From JAKEGN01 sp964465665 (lineage in GTDB: Bacteria; Pseudomonadota; Gammaproteobacteria; Steroidobacterales; Woeseiaceae), in assembly GCA_964465665.1 (NCBI GenBank), contig CAYXKM010000307.1:1-5503 (forward strand): 5,503 nt of DNA. The letters are read 5' to 3'. A program made the translations under genes and the position numbers. Below are positions 1 to 4,751 of this stretch, in pieces; within the stretch, counting starts at the first letter, position 1, and each line of letters opens with the position of its first letter. The notes beneath the pieces are model-generated. The model made no database searches. It was not told the origin of the DNA and saw only the letters and a program-made list of their open reading frames with translations.

Positions 1-125
1 ACCTGCTGATACTCGATGCGGCCGAGCCCGAGGCCGGCCCGGTCGCTACGGTCCGGCTGCCGTTTCGCATTTTCGGACAGGTGCACGGCTGGTGGGTGTC
101 GGCGGAGGCCCTGCCCGGAGCGTAA
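1..125 (+). CDS. Lignostilbene dioxygenase-like protein, C-terminal fragment (5' end outside window)
   Basis: The reading frame begins at base 3 and runs 40 codons to a TAA at 123-125. It encodes the C-terminal blade of a carotenoid-oxygenase (RPE65/CCD) family protein. The FGQVHGWWV motif carries the last of the four iron-binding histidines. The first 33 codons are identical in DNA to the end of the complete minus-strand gene at 299-1732. The last residues then differ: SAEALPGA here against SAKNLPGE there, and TAA against TGA as stop. The rest of the gene would lie to the left of the window. It therefore appears to be a second, convergent copy of the dioxygenase gene. It could instead be a short duplicated remnant or an assembly join near a contig end, because only the last 125 bp are visible. 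The protein-family call is secure; an intact gene is not shown. Confidence 0.8.
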   Translation, partial: LLILDAAEPEAGPVATVRLPFRIFGQVHGWWVSAEALPGA

Positions 126-134
126 GGCCGACAG
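1..134. repeat. Left arm of large inverted repeat (dioxygenase 3' ends)
   Basis: Bases 1-103 are the exact reverse complement of 321-423. Bases 104-134 match 290-320 with seven mismatches, at 104, 105, 107, 108, 109, 121 and 124. The arm covers the dioxygenase 3' end plus about nine bases past the stop. It may extend further left than the window. The two arms are centred on base 212. Confidence 0.95.
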
Positions 135-139
135 TGAGA

Positions 140-215
140 AAAAGGTGCCGGATTTATTTATTGCTTCGACTGTATCCGGCCTCAGTTGAAGCAATAAATA
201 AATCCGGCACCTTTT
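140..215. repeat. Near-perfect hairpin, REP/REPIN-like, possible bidirectional terminator
   Basis: The arms 140-167 and 188-215 are perfect 28-base inverted repeats, beginning AAAAGGTGCCGG on the left. The pairing continues inward through one G.T wobble (168/187) and four more pairs, giving a 33-bp stem and a 10-base loop (173-182). The GGTGCC core beside an ATTTATTT run resembles, from memory, palindromes often found scattered near RAYT (IS200-like, REP-associated) transposases. No transposase is visible here. It sits between the stops of two convergent genes, 14 bases after one and 83 after the other. In each direction the GC-rich part is followed by four or five T, so it could also end transcription both ways. 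The hairpin is certain; the REP identity and terminator role are inferred. Confidence 0.75.
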
Positions 216-289
216 CTACGAAGCGGACCGCAGGGAGCCATTGCGTCAAGGGGCACTCCCCCCGGGCCGCAGCCTGTTTGCCAGTAGCG

Positions 290-423
290 CTGTCGGCCTC
301 ACTCTCCGGGCAGGTTTTTGGCCGACACCCACCAGCCGTGCACCTGTCCGAAAATGCGAAACGGCAGCCGGACCGTAGCGACCGGGCCGGCCTCGGGCTC
401 GGCCGCATCGAGTATCAGCAGGT
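290..423. repeat. Right arm of large inverted repeat (dioxygenase 3' ends)
   Basis: This is the partner of 1-134 and forms the 3' end of the complete minus-strand dioxygenase gene. The 74 bases between the hairpin and this arm (216-289) have no counterpart on the left side, where only five bases separate arm and hairpin. The structure is therefore not a simple mirror image. Confidence 0.95.
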
Positions 424-1732
424 CGGAGCGGTTGCATTCGAGCATCTGCTCCGCCATGCCGAGGATATAGCCGTCGCCTTCCGGCGCATCGGGGCGCCTC
501 GGTGCGAAACAGCACTCCTGCAGCGCGACGGTATTGCCGGCGCTGTAAGTCTGTGTGCGGCCGGTCGCGTGATCGAACTTGGTGTAGCAATTGTTCGGCC
601 GGAAAGGCCGGCCGCTGACGGCAGGATGCGGAGGGACCGACAGATCGACGGTCGGCATGAATCCGTAGCGATAGGGAATCGTCTGGTAACGATCGTCCTG
701 GCGGGGCAGGACACCGCTGTCGGGATACAGTGCCTGCATGTCGTAGCTGTCCGATTTCTTCGACAGGTCGACGGACAAGCGGGTGACGACGCCGGCAGCA
801 CCGACCGGGTCGAACGGTTCGCCGTGCAGGTTCGGAAAAAACGGAAACTGGTTTTTTTTGGCCATGTCCATGTCGACGTAACACCTGTCGCCGTCGGACC
901 AGGCGCCCATGACATGCGTCGCGCAGCGCTCCGGGCCCTTGTACCAGCGAAGATCGCTCCCGTCTCCGTGTCGGCGCATGACGCCGAACCACGACGGCAG
1001 CGTCGAATCCCACGCAAAATGAACGCCGCCGGCCTTCATCTGCGCGAGGTTCATGGCCATGGGAATGGCGAGAAATGCGATGTGGCGCTGCGTGACCGCA
1101 AAATCGTGCAGCATGCCGACATAGGGCACCTTGATCCACGATTCCCTCACGAGATTGCCGGCACGATCGATGGTAATGATTGCGACGTCGTCCGACCCCA
1201 ATCCTTTGGCTTCGTAGCCGAAAGCGATCAACTCGCCGGTTTCCGGATCGATCTTCGGATGCGCCGTGAATGTCCGGCTGGTGAGTTTACCGTCGAAAGT
1301 GACGTAGTCGTCCGTCGTCTCGAGCGTCAATGCATCCATGGCTACCGGCGGGCTGTCCTCTTTCAATGCCAGCAGGCGGCCCGCGTGATAGAGGACCGTG
1401 GTGTTCGCTGTACCGCGACTGACGTTTTCGAGACCGGCATCGTCCGTGAACGGATTGCGATACATGCCGAACAACGCGCGGCCCGCGCGCCGCTGAACAT
1501 TGAATCGCTGTGTGCGTACGTAGCGGCTTTTGAGATCTACGCGGCCGGCCGAGAACCGGAACATGCTGACATGGCCTTCACCGTCGAACGGGATGTTCCC
1601 GGGAAACTTCGGCGGATACTGGAAATCCGGGCCGACCCGGTAAAAAGCTCCGTTCAGGTCATCGGGGATGCGCCCGTCCACTTCGCAATCGACCAGGTCG
1701 ATTTCGGTGCGAAATGGCATGACCCCTGCCAT
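299..1732 (-). CDS. lsd: Lignostilbene-alpha,beta-dioxygenase-like enzyme (carotenoid oxygenase family)
   Basis: This 477-residue protein, of normal length for bacterial carotenoid cleavage oxygenases, should be a cytoplasmic non-heme Fe(II) dioxygenase that splits a central C=C bond into two aldehydes. The four iron-binding histidines are visible: His158 (TAHPKIDP), His209 (MLHDFAVT), His273 (ATHVMGAW) and His465 (QVHGWWV). Likely second-shell glutamates are Glu125 (KEDSP) and Glu406 (QECCFAPR). Residues matching Phe59, Tyr101 and Lys134 of LsdA, which bind the phenolic end of lignostilbene, are present as Phe49 (PFDGEG), Tyr91 (GMYRNP) and Lys124 (ALKEDSP). That favours a 4-hydroxystilbene substrate over a carotenoid. 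There is no signal peptide. ATG 1732 was chosen because it lies 10 bp after the araC stop, consistent with translational coupling. ATG 1720 has a closer AGGGG and is possible. A longer start at 1840 would overlap the regulator by about 100 bp. Exact substrate is unproven. Confidence 0.85.
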   Translation of the reverse strand: MAGVMPFRTEIDLVDCEVDGRIPDDLNGAFYRVGPDFQYPPKFPGNIPFDGEGHVSMFRFSAGRVDLKSRYVRTQRFNVQRRAGRALFGMYRNPFTDDAGLENVSRGTANTTVLYHAGRLLALKEDSPPVAMDALTLETTDDYVTFDGKLTSRTFTAHPKIDPETGELIAFGYEAKGLGSDDVAIITIDRAGNLVRESWIKVPYVGMLHDFAVTQRHIAFLAIPMAMNLAQMKAGGVHFAWDSTLPSWFGVMRRHGDGSDLRWYKGPERCATHVMGAWSDGDRCYVDMDMAKKNQFPFFPNLHGEPFDPVGAAGVVTRLSVDLSKKSDSYDMQALYPDSGVLPRQDDRYQTIPYRYGFMPTVDLSVPPHPAVSGRPFRPNNCYTKFDHATGRTQTYSAGNTVALQECCFAPRRPDAPEGDGYILGMAEQMLECNRSDLLILDAAEPEAGPVATVRLPFRIFGQVHGWWVSAKNLPGE

Positions 1733-1742
1733 TCGGTGCGTC

Positions 1743-2720
1743 TCAGGTGAGAGCCCGGTTGCTGACGAGGTTGCGGCGCCTGTATTCCCTCGGGGTGAGG
1801 TCGTATCGTGAGCGGAATGCACGCCCGAAATGGGTCGCACTGCTGAAACCGTAATCGAATGCGATCGAGGTGATGGTCCGCTTCCGCTGCGACTGCGATG
1901 TCAGTGCGCGGGCACATTCTTCCAGCCGCCTGCGCAGGATGTAACGTGCCACCGTCTCGTCTTCTTCCGAGAACAGGTGATGCAGGTACCGGGTGGTAAT
2001 GCGAAAAGTCGTCGCAATCCGCGTCGGCGTCAGGCTGGAGTCGCCCAGGTGCTCCTCGATGTAGTGAATGATGCGCACGCGGTGCGCCGCGCCGAGCGAG
2101 CTGTGATCGATGGTCGATCCGAGGAGCTGCCGGTAGGAACTCGCAAGCAGTCCCAGTATGGCATCGGTCACGCCGGCACTGATTTCGAACTCGCGATCGT
2201 CCTGGCAATGTCGCCATACGTCGGCCAGGAAATCGGACAACAGTCCACCGATACCCTTGCTGCCTGACAGCCGCTTCGCGGCGATGCTCTGCGGATACTG
2301 GATATAGCGACGGAGCAGATCGTAGGGAAAGCCGAATACCAGCATGCGGTTCGGTTGTTCGAAGACGATTTCGTAAGGCCGGCTGTTGTCACAGATGGTG
2401 ATGTCGCCCGGCCGCAGTCGCGCTTCGCGCTGGTCCTGTCGGTTGATGCTTTCGCCTTCGAGCTGCAGGTACAGAAAATGCATCGGGATTCGGGATCGCG
2501 CGACCGCCTCGCGGGAGTGCCGCACGACTTGAGGCTCCGAATAAATCTCGGCCACGCGTACGCGCCCTTTGCCGGCTTGCGACAGGTGGCCGGTGAAATC
2601 GATGAGGCTGGGAGAGCGGGGCTCGAACGCCGGGAACGCATCCGAGCCGATACCGTTCCAGTACGCCGCTTTGCGCCGAGGCGCGAGCCTCGCGGTGGAA
2701 AGCGTTTCCAGTTGTGTCAT
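1743..2720 (-). CDS. AraC-family transcriptional regulator
   Basis: This 325-residue activator-type regulator is the first gene of an operon with the dioxygenase, whose start follows the stop by 10 bp. Residues about 45-200 resemble the cupin-like AraC_binding_2 domain of FeaR/XylS-type regulators, with the LRPGDITICDNSRPYEIVF segment at 102-120. The C-terminal HTH_18 domain has two helix-turn-helix units. One is near 230-250 (TPTRIATTFRITTRYLHHLF). The other is near 282-304, with the family signature DYGFSSATHFGRAFRSRY and the terminal LTPREYRR. It probably senses an aromatic ligand or pathway intermediate and activates its own operon, and perhaps the divergent one. ATG 2720 was chosen because the family similarity starts soon after it. 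A run of seven G four bases upstream is an unusual ribosome-binding site. Upstream in-frame extension to 2945 would consume the divergent promoter and was rejected. Confidence 0.9.
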   Translation of the reverse strand: MTQLETLSTARLAPRRKAAYWNGIGSDAFPAFEPRSPSLIDFTGHLSQAGKGRVRVAEIYSEPQVVRHSREAVARSRIPMHFLYLQLEGESINRQDQREARLRPGDITICDNSRPYEIVFEQPNRMLVFGFPYDLLRRYIQYPQSIAAKRLSGSKGIGGLLSDFLADVWRHCQDDREFEISAGVTDAILGLLASSYRQLLGSTIDHSSLGAAHRVRIIHYIEEHLGDSSLTPTRIATTFRITTRYLHHLFSEEDETVARYILRRRLEECARALTSQSQRKRTITSIAFDYGFSSATHFGRAFRSRYDLTPREYRRRNLVSNRALT

Positions 2721-2799
2721 GAGTCCCCCCCGGAATTCAATCTTCACGTTGTTAGTTTGCCATTCGACGGTTGACTGTCTGCGCGGCCCGCTGGACGTT

Positions 2800-2828
2800 T
2801 TGACAGCTACCCGACCCGAGATTACTAT
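2800..2828 (+). promoter_or_regulatory. Sigma70-type promoter for the ligW operon
   Basis: A perfect -35 TTGACA (2800-2805) is followed after 17 bp by TACTAT (2823-2828), which matches four of six -10 bases including the key T, A and final T. Transcription would start near 2835. That leaves a leader of about 200 bases before the GTG of the decarboxylase, enough to hold the small ORF at 2944. Confidence 0.6.
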
Positions 2829-2832
2829 ACCA
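2824..2832 (-). promoter_or_regulatory. Extended -10 promoter element for araC-lsd, overlapping the rightward -10
   Basis: Read on the minus strand the bases are TGG followed by TATAGT, an extended -10 (TGn) with five of six consensus bases. No good -35 lies at 16-18 bp, so an activator is likely needed, which suits control by AraC. The start would be near 2817, about 97 bases before the araC ATG. Confidence 0.4.
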
Positions 2833-2864
2833 CGAACCGAACCGTGCGGTTTGGCAGCCCCGTT

Positions 2865-2911
2865 GTCAACCGCCTCGGTTGCCGTGCGCCGGCAACCCGC
2901 CGCTGGCAACC
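2865..2911. promoter_or_regulatory. Cluster of CAACC half-sites, possible regulator operators
   Basis: GTCAACCG at 2865-2872 is followed by GGTTGCCG and CGGCAACC forming an 8-bp perfect inverted repeat with a five-base loop (2877-2884 and 2890-2897), then GGCAACC again at 2905-2911. The cluster lies roughly 48 to 94 bases upstream of the predicted araC start, a usual place for AraC-type activator sites. It is inside the leader of the rightward transcript. Which protein binds is unknown. Confidence 0.35.
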
Positions 2912-2943
2912 GTGCGCCATACGCCGTACAGGAATCCCTATAC

Positions 2944-3030
2944 ATGGCAGCCGTCAGGAACAGTCACCACACCGCGGTTTTTCGCCCGGCGATCGACGAC
3001 ATGGCAGCGCGCATCGCCGGCGAGGATTGA
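2944..3030 (+). CDS. Possible 28-codon leader ORF, in frame with the downstream decarboxylase
   Basis: The ORF starts at ATG 2944, ten bases after an AGGA, and ends at TGA 3028-3030. It codes for a short soluble peptide ending AARIAGED. No family is recognised. It is in the same frame as the decarboxylase, separated only by TGA and one GGC codon before the GTG at 3034. It could be a coupled leader peptide, a former N-terminal extension cut off by a nonsense change, or chance. Its reality is not established. Confidence 0.25.
   Translation: MAAVRNSHHTAVFRPAIDDMAARIAGED
3022..3026 (+). promoter_or_regulatory. Ribosome-binding site GAGGA for the GTG start at 3034
   Basis: GAGGA lies seven bases before GTG 3034, an ideal distance. 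It supports this non-ATG start, directly before the conserved VRIATEEAF segment. It overlaps the last codons of the small upstream ORF, so translation of the two could be linked. Confidence 0.55.
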
Positions 3031-3033
3031 GGC

Positions 3034-4068
3034 GTGTCCTATGTCCGAATTGCGACGGAGGAAGCATTTGCCACGGCGGAACTGTTCGATTGCTACCGGC
3101 GCATTATCGAAAAGAAATCGGTGGACGATCCCGGATTCTACAGTCTCTGGGGTCATTACCTGATCGACAAAGGTCCTCGCGCAACGGATATACGGCGAAA
3201 GCTGCTCGACCTCGGCGAGGAACGACTGCGAGACATGGACAGTTGCGGAATCGCGCGGCAGATTGTTTCCCTCACGGCTCCGGGCGTGCAGATACTCGAT
3301 ACCGCGACGGCGACATCCATTGCCACGTTGGCCAATGATCAGCTTGCGGAGGCAGTCGCAAGGCATCCGGATCGGTACACTGGTCTTGCAGCTATGGCGC
3401 CGCAGGACCCCGCTCGCGCAGCCGGTGAAATAGAACGTGCCGTCTCGGACCTCGGATTCCACGGCGTGATTCTCAACTCGCATACGCATGGCGAATACTT
3501 CGATGACCCGAAATTCTGGGAAATCTTCGAGGTCGTCGAACAACTCGACGTGCCGATCTACCTGCACCCGAATACGCCCTCGCCGCGATTGATCGGCCCG
3601 ATGCTGGACCGCGGCCTGGACGGGGCAATCTTCGGATTCGCGGTGGAGACCGGCCTGCACCTTCTGCGCATCATCGTCAGCGGCGTCTTCGACCGCTTCC
3701 CCAAAGTGCGAATTGTCGTCGGTCACCTGGGCGAAGCTTTGCCGTTTTGGCTCTTCCGGCTCGATTTCATGCACGCGGCAATGGTGAAGGCCGCGCGGTA
3801 TCCGGGGGTCAGGCCGCTCCGGAAACGTCCCAGCGACTACCTGCGCGAGAACGTCTGGATCACCACGAGCGGCATGGCGTGGGAACCGGCGATCATGTTC
3901 GTCCGCTCGGTAATCGGCGCAGACCACGTGATGTACGCGATGGATTATCCGTACCAGTTCGTGCCTGCCGAAGTGGAAGTGACGGACAAGCTGCCGATCA
4001 CCGTTGCGGAGAAAAAGGCGTTCTACCAGGGCAATGCCGAGTCCGTGTTTGCTCTTGGTATGGGCTAG
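3034..4068 (+). CDS. ligW: LigW-like 5-carboxyvanillate decarboxylase (amidohydrolase superfamily, Amidohydro_2)
   Basis: This 344-residue cytoplasmic TIM-barrel metalloenzyme belongs to the group of non-oxidative aromatic decarboxylases (5-carboxyvanillate, gamma-resorcylate, 2,3-dihydroxybenzoate). The resemblance recalled to LigW of Sphingobium SYK-6 runs the whole length: IATEEAFAT, SLWG, RAT, LLDLGE, APQDP, NSHTHG, GLDGAIFGF, VGHLGEALP and MYAMDYPYQ. Residues matching the Mn(II) ligands Glu19, His188 and Asp314 of LigW are Glu9, His178 and Asp304. His231 in VGHLGEALP matches the other conserved active-site histidine. The first metal-site motif is TEEAF, as in LigW, rather than the EEHF of gamma-resorcylate decarboxylases. 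The likely reaction is 5-carboxyvanillate to vanillate plus CO2. A related carboxylated phenol remains possible. It is the first firm gene of the rightward operon, 53 bp before the TetR gene. Confidence 0.78.
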   Translation: MSYVRIATEEAFATAELFDCYRRIIEKKSVDDPGFYSLWGHYLIDKGPRATDIRRKLLDLGEERLRDMDSCGIARQIVSLTAPGVQILDTATATSIATLANDQLAEAVARHPDRYTGLAAMAPQDPARAAGEIERAVSDLGFHGVILNSHTHGEYFDDPKFWEIFEVVEQLDVPIYLHPNTPSPRLIGPMLDRGLDGAIFGFAVETGLHLLRIIVSGVFDRFPKVRIVVGHLGEALPFWLFRLDFMHAAMVKAARYPGVRPLRKRPSDYLRENVWITTSGMAWEPAIMFVRSVIGADHVMYAMDYPYQFVPAEVEVTDKLPITVAEKKAFYQGNAESVFALGMG

Positions 4069-4121
4069 ACTATGACAGCCCCGGGCTCCTGTTCGACAAA
4101 CAACAACAGAAACGGTGAATC

Positions 4122-4751
4122 ATGAACCGGCAACTGGCAGCCAGACGAATTCCTGCACAGCAGCAGACCAAGAAGCAGCAGGAAGTCCTGGCCGTGGCAT
4201 CCGATTATTTTCTGAGCCATGGGTACAAGGGCACCAGCATCAATGCGATGGCGCGAGACTCGGGAATCTCGAAAGAATCGATCTATCGCTATTTCAGCAG
4301 CAAGAAAGACTTGTTCGAGGCCGTCATTGCCGAGGAGCTTGCCGCTTACCGGAAGCACCTGCAGTTCCTCGACTATGAGACAGGATCCATTGCACTCGAC
4401 AAGGCGTTGCAGAAGACAGCCGAGACGCTACTCGGCGCCGTTACGAATGACCGGACTTTGTCGCTGCGGCGCCTGATCTTCCAGGAAGTGAAGCAGTCTC
4501 CGGACATAGGCCAGTATTACTACGAGATCGGCCCGAAAGCCGCGTACAAGAATCTCGAAAGGATTTTTGCCGCGCACCAGCACGAGACGGAATTCAAGCC
4601 GGAAGAACTGGCGCACTATTTCGTCGGCATGGTCCTGCACCGGGCCACGCTGCAGCGCGATTGCGGAATCATCAAACCAATGTCGAAAGCGCAGATCAAA
4701 ACGCAGGCGGCCAAGACCACCGACGATTTTCTCAAGGCATACTTCAAATGA
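4122..4751 (+). CDS. TetR/AcrR-family transcriptional regulator
   Basis: This is a 209-residue regulator. The N-terminal TetR domain (about 20-67) has the helix-turn-helix TSINAMARDSGISKESIYRYF at 38-58, followed by SSKKDLFEAVI. The C-terminal part (70-209) is an all-helical ligand and dimer domain resembling the TetR_C groups found with AefR/AcrR-like proteins; its ligand cannot be read from sequence. It starts 53 bp after the decarboxylase and its stop overlaps the next ATG by 4 bp, so it is co-transcribed with the enzymes. It probably represses its own operon until a pathway compound binds. No strong ribosome-binding site is seen before ATG 4122. Confidence 0.9.
   Translation: MNRQLAARRIPAQQQTKKQQEVLAVASDYFLSHGYKGTSINAMARDSGISKESIYRYFSSKKDLFEAVIAEELAAYRKHLQFLDYETGSIALDKALQKTAETLLGAVTNDRTLSLRRLIFQEVKQSPDIGQYYYEIGPKAAYKNLERIFAAHQHETEFKPEELAHYFVGMVLHRATLQRDCGIIKPMSKAQIKTQAAKTTDDFLKAYFK

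Larger units (their letters stand above)
2721..3033. promoter_or_regulatory. Divergent control region between araC-lsd and ligW operons
   Basis: These 313 bp have no convincing long gene. They contain overlapping promoters facing both ways at 2800-2832, a copy of GTCAACCG in each orientation (2768-2775 reversed, 2865-2872 forward), further GGCAACC copies at 2891-2897 and 2905-2911, a short inverted repeat at 2877-2897, and a 28-codon ORF at 2944-3030. CCGTGCG also occurs three times (2842, 2882, 2910). The AraC and TetR proteins encoded on either side are the obvious candidates to bind here. Confidence 0.6.

Noticed and set aside
250..261. Small GGGG-CACT-CCCC hairpin downstream of the dioxygenase
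   Set aside because: Four pairs and no T-tract; too weak for a terminator beside the much stronger hairpin at 140-215.
92..1750. Long + strand ORF (552 codons) antisense to the dioxygenase
   Set aside because: It lacks any recognisable domain, crosses the hairpin and is exactly opposite a well-conserved gene. GC-rich codon usage often leaves such open antisense frames.
1733..1840. Longer N-terminus for the dioxygenase
   Set aside because: It would overlap the araC 3' end by about 100 bp and adds a Ser/Thr/Gly-rich stretch not expected in the family. The ATG at 1732 gives normal length and operon spacing.
2721..2945. Longer N-terminus for the AraC regulator
   Set aside because: The extension has no similarity to the family and covers the divergent promoter elements.
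3028..3030. TGA read as selenocysteine joining the small ORF to the decarboxylase
   Set aside because: No convincing SECIS-like hairpin is seen just downstream, and this enzyme family needs no selenocysteine there. A GTG start with a good ribosome-binding site explains translation.
4049..4076. Possible separate promoter for TetR (TTGCTC, 16 bp, TATGAC)
   Set aside because: The -35 matches only three consensus bases and the -10 four, within the end of a coding gene; expected by chance.
4077..4087. Palindrome AGCCC-C-GGGCT before the TetR gene, as a TetR operator
   Set aside because: It is only five bases per arm in a GC-rich genome and is not repeated elsewhere in the window; not enough to call.
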